A stretch of DNA of 64,000 nucleotides, from the NCBI GenBank assembly GCA_002749535.1, contig MZZL01000404.1:62001-126000 (forward strand), read 5' to 3'. The notes under the pieces were generated by a model, which was given only the letters and a program-made list of their open reading frames with translations, had not been told where the DNA came from and did not search any database. Numbering within the stretch: the first letter of the stretch is position 1; every line of letters starts with the position of its first letter. Made by a program: the position numbers and the translations under genes. Of this stretch, positions 10,695 through 22,196 are shown piece by piece. This stretch comes from Apophysomyces variabilis (lineage: Eukaryota > Mucoromycota > Mucoromycetes > Mucorales > Mucoraceae).

Positions 10695-11933
10695 TTACGA
10701 ATGTCTTTGTTGTTGTTGTTGGGACGCCTGACTGAACATCTGCGATAGACTTGGCATTTCCGAGAGGGTCTTTTGCGCATCTTTTTGCGATTGAGTAAAT
10801 TCATTCATCGCTTCAGGATCTAAACCCCCAATGTCATTATTCAGTTAGTTTCTCCTATGAATTTGTTCGTCTCTTTTTCTTTTCCCCCTTTTCTTTTTTT
10901 TACTTATGCTTATGCATCTGCGTATAGGACATAGCATCGCGCGAAAGAAAAAAAAAGTTGAACCCCATAAACACTTACCAAGGTTAGCCATCATCTTGGG
11001 CAAAACAAACATCATCACTGCACTGAATCCAATCATCAAAAACATTGGATTCTTGAAAAGTCCCATCACATTGAACCCTTGTCGTTCCTAAAAATTCATT
11101 CATCCATCATGATTACTATGGCTCAATTTTACGTAATCGTTTTTGTACTGAGAGCAAGGAAAAAAAAACAACTTGGCTTACCATAAAGTACTCCGCTTCG
11201 GCTTTGGCTCTCCATTCGACCGGATAGTTCACTACTGAACCAACATGATCCCAACCTAAACCAAGCCCTGTGTATGCTGCACGAACGGTCTCCTCCTGTA
11301 CATCCACACGAAGCTGTTATAGTTTAGCCTGGTTATGCATCCATGAACACTTTCAAAACCGAAACCTCAAAACTTTACTTGTGGAAAGATGTAATCAATT
11401 GACTGAACTTCCATCAAATAAGATCCAGGTTTCACGTCGTTTCTAAAAAAAAAAAAAAAAGTTTCCTCCATCAGCTCACATAGTTCCTTTGGAATTTGAA
11501 AACGAGACACTTGCATTTCGAATCGGCCACCTGGTTTTATCCATGTCGAATACATTCCCCCATTGAGTGTAATGCGTGTGGAAGGTCCTAATTGGTCTGG
11601 ATCTGATGGTTGGCCAATGAAATAAAGTGGGCGCCCATGAGTTCAACAAGAATAATTGGTTTTTTTCTTCTGCATCACTTCGCTTTCATTTACCAGGTAG
11701 AATACTGTTTCTGCTAATGACACCTTCAATTTTGGCGGCATGGACGGTCAACAAGCTTTGGTTTTTTTTTTACATTTCAGTCATCCCGAACATATACAAG
11801 AAAAATAAAACTGCACCAGAATGTGTGCCCTCTTTTCCTTTTTCTTTCTCCCTCTCTCTCTCTTTTTTTTTCTCTTTTTCCTGCTTTTCTACCTTGCTAT
11901 CGCACATAACAAAACGACGTCAAATCGCAGCAT
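10695..11933 (-). CDS. EMC7: ER membrane protein complex subunit 7
   Basis: Seven exons (11893-11933, 11694-11755, 11509-11602, 11379-11442, 11182-11313, 10979-11087, 10695-10819), 627 nt in frame, 208 residues. Exon 1 encodes a signal peptide ending in TVHAA, so the mature protein begins near KIEGVIS. The lumenal beta-sandwich carries STRITLNGG, WIKPGGRFEM and the family motif VKPGSYLMEVQSIDYIFPQ. The C-terminal part has FKNPMFLMIGFSAVMMFVLPKMM, the membrane anchor typical of EMC7, then NLDPEAMNEF and a Gln-rich end. EMC7 is a peripheral lumenal/membrane subunit of the complex that inserts tail-anchored and multi-pass membrane proteins. The exon-3 donor is GTCTCG, non-standard but required by phase. 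Length is close to the fungal norm. Confidence 0.9.
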
Positions 11934-11985
11934 GTTCAAAAACAAATATGGGTGGGGGGAGCAAAAGCACAAGAGAAAAGATTGT

Positions 11986-12033
11986 CCAATGATTTTTGTT
12001 CGTGCTGAACCATCCAGGGTTCATCCAGCCAAT
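11986..12033. promoter_or_regulatory. Two CCAAT motifs upstream of EMC7
   Basis: CCAAT occurs at 11986-11990 and CCAATCA at 12029-12035, 53 and 96 bp upstream of the EMC7 ATG. CCAAT boxes are bound by the HAP/NF-Y complex in fungi; use here is inferred from position only. Confidence 0.3.
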
Positions 12034-12035
12034 CA

Positions 12036-13928
12036 AAAGGTGATGTTGAATTCATCGGAGTCCGTCAGGCGCCCGTTCTTTTTTTTCTTTCTCCTCTTTT
12101 CTCTTTTCTCTTACTCTCTTACTCTTAAAGTTTAATCATGCATAGGATATTTGAATGTGTCATTCTTCTTTTCTGGTAAAATGCATGCCAAATCATCTCC
12201 ATAAATCGAAAACGAGAAGAGACAAATGATGCGAATTTCAGAATTCTCACGTTTAAACTTATTTAACGTTTTTTTTAGAGCGCAGCATTTATTTTATCGG
12301 ATGCAAGAATGAACATGGTTAAGTTGAAGTAAGATAAATACGATTAGGCTTGGGGGAGGAGAAGAAGACAGAAACGCAACAAAGAAGGGGGGCCGAGGAA
12401 AGAAGGATGGTATATCCAGTATTTAGCATACCATAAGAAGAGAAAAGGACAGACATTCATTTTTTTGATTGTCTTCTTTTTCTTTTGACACACGGAGACA
12501 GAGTAAGAGGGAAAACATCGTACCAATAGAAAGAATTCCAAGATCTAAAGTCGATAAGGTTTCATGCGGCATACCTCCTTTTTTTTCCAAACATTTATCA
12601 TTATTCCATTAGGAAGCACAAAAAAAAAGGTTCCGCATGAACCAACTATAAAATGTAATGTATGTATATGCGTATGTGTGTGTGTGCGTGTGTGATATAG
12701 GAATGTTATAGATCAGACCACTTCTTGTTTTCTAAAACCTTGTCTATCCAACTTTCTTTTTTTGCATTAAACGTTAAAATTTGATAAGTTGTACTACTTA
12801 ACTTAATTTGAAATAGAGCACGAGAAATGAAAGAAAGGGAAAGAAAAGGGAAAGAGAAAAAAAAAAGCCGTTGGGGTTTGTGGTATTAAAGTTTTCTCAG
12901 CTGCGAAGTTCAAAAAAGAAAAATGAGTCTATCTCTCTATATGCATGCTATCTATGTGTGTATGTGTAGTGTGTGTGTGTGTGCGTAGGCGTGTGTGTGT
13001 GTTTCTAAAATGACAATAGTCTAAATAAACCAACCCATTCGCAAAGAAATTTAAAGTTTAATTTCAGTAAACACGGCTTCCGCGGAGAGAGAAAATAACA
13101 AAATAAACACCTTTCGGTCCACATGAAAAAACATGGCAAAAGTTTTAAGCCCCGTTAAGTGAAACAAATAACAAAATGCATGCCGCATCATCGGAATCAT
13201 CTCTCTGTGTGTATATCTTTCTCTTATTAAATTGGGGGAATTGAGATCTTTACCAAAATATTGCATTGAACTATAGCATATCTATATTCACGAAATAGAG
13301 ACATTCTCTCTTCAATCATTTATACACATATACACACACGCACTCTTTCTCTCCCTTTCCTTTCATTAGAGCCAATGGGACGATCCAACTTAGACACTTA
13401 ACTTTCTTTGTTTCTCTCTTTCTTTCCCTCACATGATAAAGCTTAAACGGCTGTGATGTATTACGCTGCATAAATAGAACAACTTTATACCTTGTTTTGA
13501 CATGCCGACCGAAAAAGGTTCCAGCCTCCCTGTTTCTTTTTTACTTTTTTCCTTTTTGGTTGTTTAATGGCAGAATGATAATTTACAAAAGGGAAGGAGA
13601 ACGAGGGATGTGTATATATAGATTCTGTATAAGCTGATCAAAGAAAAAAGAGAAATAGAGGAACAAAAAAACTAAAAAAGAAAATGGATCTGAAAATAAT
13701 AGAAAACGAATGGATAAAGGAAGGAGAAAAAGAGAGAGGAAGAGAGAGAGAGAGACAAAGAATTTATAGGTCGTAAAATAAGAACATTGTGTATGTGTAT
13801 ATATGTATGTGTGTGTGTGTGAATAGAATCGATGAATGGGAAGGAGTCAGGACAAAGAGAAGAAAAGAATCAAAGTTCTTTTTTTTTCTTCGTTTTCTTT
13901 TGTTTAGGAATGCTTCTTTTTTCGCTCA
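12036..13928. other. Intergenic, low complexity
   Basis: No gene supported. TG microsatellites at about 12664-12692, 12954-13002 and 13790-13821; long A/T and GA runs. The short open frames are compositional. Confidence 0.5.
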
Positions 13929-14789
13929 TTACAACCGCAACTGTCCCTGGATGGCTCTAAGCTGACGTTGGTCTTCTGACGATGGAAGCTTTCCCCATGC
14001 AATATCTTGCGTAGGTAATAGACAGGATTTGGCGGGATAGGAAGGTGAAGGTAAATCAGGCAGATCTTCGTTAGAGGAACAAGGAGATGAGGAAAGTGAT
14101 GGTGGTGGTGGCGAGGGACTTGTACGTTCTTGTGATGGTGTCGGTGGTAGTTGCTGTTGTGCTTGTGTTGATGGAGGTGGTGCTGCTGCCTGTTGGTAAA
14201 AGTCATGATGATGGGGATCTTGACGCATGCTATGGATGGTTGCAGAATGACCACCGCTGGTATCTAATGGGTTTAACTCTGGATAGAGTCCTTTGGGCAC
14301 AGAGATCTGGCTTAACATGGGATCAGCCGAAGGTTGTTTCAGTCGACCTGCTAAAACATCGGCCTTGTTGTAGTACGAAATAAGGTGCAGTTTTTGGTTT
14401 GTGGCGGTGCAGATGGAGAAACTTTGTTTAATTAGACCGTCGGGCTTATAGGAGCATGCGGCGGCTGCATTGCTGCTGGTGATCATGAGCGAAGAGGAAG
14501 AGGTGGAAGAAGAAGATGAAGAAGGTCGTCGTGGTCTACGTTTGGTATCCAGCTCACGATAGGTCAAGAAACTACCCAGCACCCGACTAGGCGACCATGT
14601 TCTACCGTCTGTCCAACGTCGCATACCGGCTTCCCGTTCATCCCAAGCAAAGACAGAACCCGATTGAATGTGGATCCGTTCTTTAGAAGATAATCGTCTT
14701 TGGACGCGATGAAGTTGACCTCTTCGACAGGCCTCGAATATAACGAGTGCGTCCTGAGGTGTCTTGATGTATCCGATATAAGTCTCCAT
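13929..14789 (-). CDS. WOPR-domain transcriptional regulator (Gti1/Pac2 family)
   Basis: A single exon of 286 residues. The WOPR domain is split as in the family. WOPRa, residues ~2-85: TYIGYIKTPQDALVIFEACR, QRRLSSKERIHIQSGSVFAWDE, MRRWTDGRTWSPSRVLGSFL and YRELD. Then a Ser/Arg linker, and WOPRb: GLIKQSFSI, LHLISYYNKADVLAGRLKQP and SADP. The C-terminal ~110 residues are low-complexity (His/Gln, Pro/Ser runs). Family members (Wor1, Ryp1, Gti1, Pac2, Mit1) are fungal DNA-binding regulators of morphological switching, sporulation or nutrient response. The start at 14789 is chosen because the domain begins directly there; the longer upstream frame is a phenylalanine-rich translation of T runs in the 5' UTR. 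A nuclear role is inferred from the family. Confidence 0.93.
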   Translation of the reverse strand: METYIGYIKTPQDALVIFEACRRGQLHRVQRRLSSKERIHIQSGSVFAWDEREAGMRRWTDGRTWSPSRVLGSFLTYRELDTKRRPRRPSSSSSSTSSSSLMITSSNAAAACSYKPDGLIKQSFSICTATNQKLHLISYYNKADVLAGRLKQPSADPMLSQISVPKGLYPELNPLDTSGGHSATIHSMRQDPHHHDFYQQAAAPPPSTQAQQQLPPTPSQERTSPSPPPPSLSSSPCSSNEDLPDLPSPSYPAKSCLLPTQDIAWGKLPSSEDQRQLRAIQGQLRL

Positions 14790-15151
14790 TGAAGAAAGAA
14801 AGAAGAAGAGAAAACGATGAAATAAAGTTATTAAGGAAAAAAGAAGGACAAAAGAAGAAAAGAATGAAAAAAAAGGGTTAAATGTTGGGATATTTATAAT
14901 CGCAGAAAAAAAAAAGTAATCGTAACATTTTAAGCTTTTTTTCTGATCAACTCTCGTCCAATGTTTCATGCAAAAGAACAAAAAAAGGAGCGATACATTC
15001 TCAATCCGCTAATCAACCAAAAAAAGAAAAGAGTGAAAAAAAAAGGGAAAACTATAAGTCTAGTATAACTCTATGTGTCTATTTCTCTTTTTCTCTTTCT
15101 ATCTCTGTCTATGTCTCTGTCTCTTTTATGTTTTTCTATGTGGGTCTACAT

Positions 15152-15184
<33 letters not shown>

Positions 15185-18008
15185 ATGGGGGAGCATTTTG
15201 GGGGGAGGAGAAGGAGGGAAGGGGAGAGGAGGGGGAGGGAGGGGAGGTAGGAGGGATGGATTGAGAGGTCCAAAAAAAAAAAGCTAATCACTGCATTGGG
15301 TAATATCTCGATTTCTGTCACTGATGTCATAACGAAGAAAGGGGGGAGAAGTCCAGACCTTTTTCACCTCTCATCCATACATGCTTTGTGACACAAATCG
15401 ATCGTTCAAAAGCGTGGTTATGTAGGATGTTGTTGGTTTTTCGGAGTACGGTGTGAAACATAGCATGGATTAGTTTCCCTGTTAACCACACCACCCATAG
15501 AAACCCTACACTACACAACCCTTTTTTTAACTTTTTCCGACTCTGGATCGTGCATGATATCCCAAATCTTTTTTAAACTATAAAGAAAAGGGAGAAATAG
15601 AGAAACTGACCTGTGTTATGTTATGTATATACCAGATATTCGGAAATGGCGGGAAATTTATGATTGCCTGAGTTGTCTAGACTCCCATATCTTACTTACT
15701 TGGCTCAACACACACTCTCTCTCACTGTGTCTCTTTCTATCCTCCCCTCATTGTTCTTGTTGGTTTCTTGGCCAACCTTATTATTAATCTTTGATCAAAG
15801 AATGCCCTTATTATTATTTATTATTATCATTCTTTATTTTTGCAATTGAACGTATGGAATGAACTCCTTCTAACTAAAATGACCTCACTTAAAAAATACC
15901 CTTCTCCTTTTCATCTATCATTATAGAAAAGGGCTTGGATAACACTAAATAGCAATCTAAGGTTTTGGTAATAATTTAGAGTGGGACGGAGTATCAAATT
16001 CAGTACTTTACTTAACACATGCCACCGAAAATAAAAAAAAGGAAATTAGGGTTAGTTTCCTGTGTCTCTTTGTGTCTCTGTGTTCTGTGGTCCCCCCCCC
16101 CTCTTTTTTTTCTTTTTAATCAACTGATAACCTTACCATGCATGAAGTGCTGAGGAACCTTTTTTTTCTTTTTTGGCATCTTATCGAAAAAGAGGATTGG
16201 AGTTCCAATAAGCCCAACGCACCCCCCAATAGCAGAAAAAAAAATTTATGTCCCCAAGAATCGGGCGCCTTTGTATTAAGAAAAAAAAAATAATAAGATG
16301 CATCACTTGTTCTTTTTCTGTGTACACGCACCTAACAAAAAAGAGAAAAAGGTTTTCCATAACAACAACAATCCAAATAGGAAGACTCTAATACATCACC
16401 ATAGCAAACTCTAAAAAAAAGTTGGAAAAAGGGTAACCTTAAAATGTAAAAACTCAGATTGGCAGATGGCACATAGGATTAAAATAATTGAGAACATGTA
16501 GAAATTTATGTGTCTTGCCCTTGGACTGACTGGTGACGAAAAAAAAAGTGGCAAATGCATGCGAAGTTGTAAACCCATTACCAACAACCATAAAAATAAG
16601 TTGGGGCCGATCGTAACCCGCATGACCTTAATGAACGGATCCACAAACAAGAATAACTCTCCCAGTCCAGACACACACTATATACACACACGCGCACACA
16701 ACTCAATGGTACACCTAAAATGACCTTTATTTTAGTTAAACGTTTCATCATAGCTAAATTGACACCCGGTACTCTCGTCCCACATTGGCTATTCATGCTA
16801 CTAACTTAATGTCGCATGGATATTCAGCATGAATTAATGTAGTATCACCTTTAACGCAGAGACACTCTCTTTTCTAATTTTTTTTTCATTTGGGCCCGAA
16901 TGTCCCACTGATATATAAATTTAATAATGATGACAAAGTTCATATCATTAAGCGAATATATATGTGAGAGAGAGAGAGAGAGACGGAGCCAGTTCCCCAG
17001 CCCAAAAAAAAATGATTTGCAGTGGAGATAGAACCAAGTCTCCCTTTCTTCCCTCCCCCCAAACTTTTGTCTTTACAGCCACACATAGATACACATACGC
17101 ACCACATAGCTAGAGTCAAAAAAAAAACTTTAAATTGTTCAAATAGATTCGAATGTTTTCCAAAAAGAAAAAAGAAAAGGGGTTTCAAACTATCTTTTTG
17201 TTTCTTTCTCTATCATTTTCTCCTTTTTAACCTTTCTCCGCTTTACAGATGACTCAGAGGGACAAAAAAAAATTAAAAAAAAGTTTAGGCAAGCAGGAAT
17301 CATCGGCTATGTTTCTCTATGTTCTTTCCGTTTGCCAACATTTGTCAGCACTTACCAAGCGGCAGAATCTCGTGACAGGATCCCAGAATGCTCCCCCTCC
17401 CTGATGATCTACCATATTAAGAAAAAAAATTAAAGTAGCTCATGGCCGATAGACAATAAGAAAAAAAAAAGGAAAGAGCAAAGAAAATCAACTCGTCTTT
17501 TAAGTTTTCATAGCCTGTTACCTTGGTGCCCTCTATTGGCATTATTGCCATGACCATTTCTTAAAAAGCACATATAGAATTAGGCTACCATGGACACGTG
17601 TTCCCAAGGTGCAACATCTCAACTCTGAAAAGGGTTAAAAAAAGTGGTTGACAAATTCATTGACATTCGCCCCCAAAGAAAAAAAGAATGAAGATAGTTT
17701 TCATTGTCAAAGATTTCAAAGCCAAAAAAAAGCCAATGGGGCTTCTAACTTCTTGTCATTGTTTATTTCTTATCCAATAGCTTCAGTCTCTTAGTTAAGC
17801 TTTTCTTTTTCTGGGGGAGAAAAAAAGTGCTTTGCTCGCTAAAACAAAAAAAAAGGGAACTAACAGAAAAGATATTTCAAACCAACTGAAACAAATGCTG
17901 TGCTAGGCTACACCAAAACGGAGCATTTTTCGTGTATTATTTTGAGGCTCAGACTCAGCAAAAAGAAAGAGAGAAGGAGCGGACCGAAAAAGCCAGGTCT
18001 GTGTTGCA
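14790..18008. other. Long low-complexity intergenic region
   Basis: Includes a (TCTG)n tract at 15151-15185, GA tracts near 16966-16985 and many homopolymers. On the minus strand two small pieces could be exons: about 17525-17561 (NGHGNNANRGHQ) and 17355-17410 (HQGGGAFWDPVTRFCRL), which splice in phase, but no further exons could be tied to them. No gene is claimed. Confidence 0.35.
15151..15185. repeat. (TCTG)n microsatellite
   Basis: About eight tandem TCTG units. Confidence 0.9.
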
Positions 18009-19260
18009 ATGGATTCTATCTCATTGGAATTGGACATGAAGGAGATGAGGGAACAAAAAGGTACGTTTCATAATTTTATTATCATCATTCTAGTTATTGA
18101 TTTGATAAGTGGACCCGTAAGAAATACCCCAGCCCTTGTCCTTTTTGTCGTTCTGAAATACAACCCTTTTGTGCTAACAATAGCAGAGCGTACTTCAATG
18201 GAGAACATGCATTTCTGGACGCCAGCCAGATCCATTCTTTTGCCCATGAAGCCGGATGGACAAAGGTACACGCCGTTTTCTTCCCCAAGAAAGAAAAAAA
18301 AAAGTTGGCCCAAGACGCGGATGTATACTGGTACGTCACGCTTTGATACAGTGGCTCCTAGCACATATTATCCACTTGCCATGGAAATAGATTCACGTAA
18401 CAACTTGGTTGATCCTATTGTTTATCACCTGGAATAATAAGCTGGGATTCCTTGCCCATATCAACCTTAGCAATGGACTCACAGAGCTGTCTTCCGTTCC
18501 CGCCGCGGATTTCGGTTGGCAGATCTATCACAGTAGTTCCTTACATTGAGACCATTCAATAACCTAAGCGAGCAGAATTTTATTTTCGGTAGACTACTGT
18601 TAATCCATACATTTTGTTTTGATGATGTAAGATAGCATGCTTCTATTGCAAGAAGCTCTTTGATTTAACATATATATCTGTAATTAAACCAAATGTCTTG
18701 GCATAAAAAATGGTCTGCCATCTTTCTATGCAAGTTGAATAAAAAGAACCAATTATGAGGAATTGCACGCTAATCGTTCGACTTGAATCAAGCGAGGGAT
18801 TCATAGGATTGCGTGTGATGACATGCTTTATGTGTACTTTTCCAAGCCATTCGACAGATCGACTCCATCCATCAGGCCCTGAAGGGGCAAAGAAGTTGGG
18901 TATCCAATCCGTTTTTACTGAAGAGGACTTCACCTTGGTTCGAAGATGGAATTGCAGGGTCCTCTTGCTGTGCTGATGCCGTGGAAACTTGGATTGCTAT
19001 CTTTGGAAGCTTCTATAACCTCACGCTTGCGCTTGTTACAACGCGTTATGGTAAGTTGGCTGTCGTTCTCAGTGCCTCTGATTCTGTATGAGCCGTGATA
19101 ATATGCTTAAGCTCGTACTACTAAGTAGGAATGAATTGACTTTTGCTCTCAATGAATGCAACAGTGCTCATATGCCCCGGCTTCCCAATTCTTGACTTAT
19201 CATTTCTTGCCAGGCTTTTCAGCATTCGGATGCCCCATCATTATCATGAGAAGAAGGTCC
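18009..19260 (+). pseudogene. Possible eroded gene, family not recognised
   Basis: Scattered coding-like pieces in changing frames. ATG at 18009 opens MDSISLELDMKEMREQK, followed by a clean donor GTACGT and acceptor TTCTAG, then VIDLISGPVRNTPALVL. In another frame near 18185-18290 are AYFNGEHAFLDASQIHSF and AHEAGWTKVHAVFFPKK. Near 18870-18940 GAKKLGIQSVFTEEDFTLVR, and near 18945-19050, again in a different frame, DAVETWIAIFGSFY and NLTLALVTTRYG. The last piece faintly recalls bacterial-type glucokinase, but too little is conserved to call it. The frame changes suggest a decayed gene, or genes with introns I could not place. Confidence 0.25.
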
Positions 19261-19620
19261 TTTTTCTTAGCTTTGCTCGCCTGTTGGGGCTCACTGCTTG
19301 CTTGGGCTGTGGTTTATGCCAGACGGAGGGAGTCTACGTTTTCGGAGAAAGGTTGAGTTGGTTCTGCGCTTATGATTGTATAAAAATGGCGGGAAAGAGA
19401 GAGAGAGGAGGGGGAACGGTAGGTTCCCTTTCCGGAAAAAGTGTGCAAAGGCGGTCGGAGTGCCAAATGCAAGACCTGATACGGCCAACGGCATCCGAAT
19501 TAAGGCGTGTTTGTGTAGCTGTCTGTGTGTTTTCTGACCATCGCAAGAAAAAAATCACCGCCAAAAAGAAAAAACGAGAGACTCTATTTTCTCTTTTTAG
19601 GTTTCGTTTGTGTCTACTCA

Positions 19621-19628
<8 letters not shown>

Positions 19629-19682
<54 letters not shown>
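19629..19682. repeat. (CT)n microsatellite
   Basis: Uninterrupted CT dinucleotides over about 54 bp; a second CT tract follows the gap. Confidence 0.95.
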
Positions 19683-19688
<6 letters not shown>

Positions 19689-19872
19689 CTTCTTTTTTCT
19701 GTATTCTTTTGCCTAAAGGGAAAAGGGATTCAACACTACTTGCTCGTTTATTTTGTCCATTTTGCTAAATTATGTTTACTTACCTCAATTACCAAGAACC
19801 ACAACGAATGCCGTTGTATATGAACTATCCGCAATTAGATTGGGAAAACGCGCGAATAGAGCACCCAATGCC

Positions 19873-20113
19873 NNNNNNNNNNNNNNNNNNNNNNNNNNNN
19901 NNNNNNNNNNNNNNNNNNNNNNNNNNNNNNNNNNNNNNNNNNNNNNNNNNNNNNNNNNNNNNNNNNNNNNNNNNNNNNNNNNNNNNNNNNNNNNNNNNNN
20001 NNNNNNNNNNNNNNNNNNNNNNNNNNNNNNNNNNNNNNNNNNNNNNNNNNNNNNNNNNNNNNNNNNNNNNNNNNNNNNNNNNNNNNNNNNNNNNNNNNNN
20101 NNNNNNNNNNNNN
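19873..20113. other. Assembly gap (241 N)
   Basis: Run of N flanked on the right by a CT tract (20114-20151), so the break probably reflects the microsatellite. It may hide promoter sequence of the transporter at 20251. Confidence 0.98.
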
Positions 20114-20154
<41 letters not shown>

Positions 20155-20250
20155 TTCTTCTTATCTTTGGTCTTCCCCTAAACCCCTTTTTATTCCCTTT
20201 ATTTCTCTATCTCTCTCTGTTTTGCAACATTACACGAACACAAGCTTTTC

Positions 20251-22196
20251 ATGTCAAAATATCCTTTGCAAACTCTACCTCCTATTCCTCAAAAACGTCA
20301 TTCTACTCTGTCTGCAATGGAATCCGACAGTAGCCTATTATATGAGAGAGAGAATAAACCAAAATCACCAGAAGAGAAAGCCCTCGTTTGGAAAATAGAT
20401 CTACACATCCTGCCCTTTGTCTGTCTGATCGACTTTCTCCAGGTAAATCTTTTCCTTCTATCTTTTTTATTTTCTCGAATCATTCAATTTCAAAAACCAT
20501 TTGAATGATTTCTTTTTCATTCTAAAATCCGTTATTCTATTTTTTTTATTTCATATAAAAGAATAAATGAAGCAAATGAAATTGAATTCGTCTTTTATTC
20601 TTTTTTTCTTTTTTTTGTTTTTGCTTTTCTCTTTTAGTTTCTAGATAAATCAGCCCTTAATTATGCGGCGGTCCTTGGTCTTAAAGAAGACACCCATTTG
20701 ACTGGACATCAATTCAATATCGTCAGTTCACTTTTCTACTTGGGATATCTGTGTTACCAGGTAAGAAGGCAAAAAAAAAATTCCATTTCGGAATGAAATG
20801 AATATAAAAAACTTTTTCTATGTAACGTTATCCATTCCGAGACTAAAGAAAAGAAAAATTTTTATAGATACCCAATAATTTTTTTATACAATATCTAAAT
20901 ATCGGTCGTTATCTAGGATTCCTATTAATTGTATGGGGATCTGTATTGGCTGCAACGTCAGCTAGTCAAAATTTCTCTCAATTGGCTGCTTTGCGTTTTC
21001 TCTTGGGATTTTCGGAAGCAGGCGTTTACCCGTGTCTGATTATGCTCGTCAGCACCATGTACCGTCGGTCGGAGCAAACAATGCGTTTAGGCGCTTTTTG
21101 GCTGTGCAACGGTATCTCACTTGCCATCGGTGGCGTCATCAGTTACGGTATTGGGCATCTTCATGATGTAGCAGGTTTACGGGGTTGGCAATGGTAAACA
21201 ACTACATTTGCTTTCAATGGAGTTAATGATTTTGCTCGTTCGCTTAACTGTGTTACTTTATCCAAACTTTAGGGTCATGTTATTACTCGGCTGTGTCACC
21301 GTCCTCGTGGGATTGATCACCTTCTTTTTCTTGATTGATGATCCCCGATCGCTCCGGTGGTATCATAATGCGGAAGAACAAATCCTTGTGGAAGAACGCA
21401 TTCGTGATAATGCCGTTGTACGAAATACCAAAGTGAATTATGACCATATCAAAGAAGCTTTGAGAGAAAAACGGTTTTGGTGCTTTTGTCTGATTAGTTT
21501 ACTGGCCAACATGCAAAATGGCGCATTGACGAGTTATAGTGCAACCATCACTGCGGGGTTTGGGTTTGATGTAAGGGTCCCCTCTATGTCTTTATTTCTT
21601 TCGTTTCCATTTCGTTCTCTTATTTTGCTAACCTACGGATTTTGCTTGTTCGAATCTAGAAATTCCAAGCCATTATTCTTCAGGCGCCCACTGGTCTCGT
21701 GGATTGTCTCTATATTCTTGTGGCTGCCTATGTTTCCCAACGTACAGGACAGACGATCTACGTTGGCTGTGTCTGTTTACTTGGCACAGCCACAGGGCTT
21801 TTGTTGCTTGAATTTATTCCTGTCGCCAGACTCAAGTTAATTGGTCTTTATTTCTGCTGGGGCTATGCTGCTGCCTATGTCATGTTGATTGCTTCGGTGG
21901 CTAGCAATGTTTCTGGATATACAAAGAAGATCTTCTACAATGGGATGAGCATGATTTTCTATACGGCTGGCAACTTTGTTGGACCTTTCTTGATGGATTC
22001 ATCGAGCAAACATTATCTCGGTGGTATGATTGGTCTCGTCATCGCCGATTTCCTGGCCATTGCGTTGTTTTTGTATGCCCGATGGGAAATGGTCAAAGTC
22101 AACCGAAAACGATTGGCTGATCCGGCCCCTGAACCTACCAACGTCGAGGATGACTTGACCGATGTGCAAGATCATAATTTCATCTATCGTATGTAA
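20251..22196 (+). CDS. MFS transporter, anion:cation symporter (Dal5-like) family, copy A
   Basis: Five exons: 20251-20442, 20638-20760, 20868-21193, 21273-21570 and 21660-22196; 1476 nt, 491 residues, about 12 membrane spans. Family marks: WKIDLHILPFVCLIDFLQ leading to FLDKSALNYAAVLGL (first span of the ACS/Dal5 group), SSLFYLGYLCYQIPNN, QLAALRFLLGFSEAGVYPC, MYRRSEQTMRLGAF with NGISLAIGG and YGIGHL, LIDDPRSLRW before the central loop, and VASNVSGYTKKIFYNG with TAGNFVGPF in the second half. Relatives carry organic anions such as allantoate, nicotinate or pantothenate across the plasma membrane; the substrate here cannot be told. Start at 20251; an internal ATG at 20317 is an alternative. It is a paralogue of the gene at 51733 with identical lengths for exons 2-5 (123, 326, 298, 537 nt). 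Confidence 0.93.

Noticed and set aside
13904..14254. His-rich minus frame inside the WOPR gene
   Set aside because: Frame-shifted shadow of the low-complexity tail.
14790..14981. N-terminal extension of the WOPR gene
   Set aside because: A translation of T runs; the domain starts at the ATG at 14789.
19143..19823. 226-codon frame with a Ser/Leu run
   Set aside because: Carried through a CT microsatellite; not coding.
19753..20398. Frames running through N bases
   Set aside because: They cross an assembly gap and a CT repeat; the only real exon there starts at 20251.
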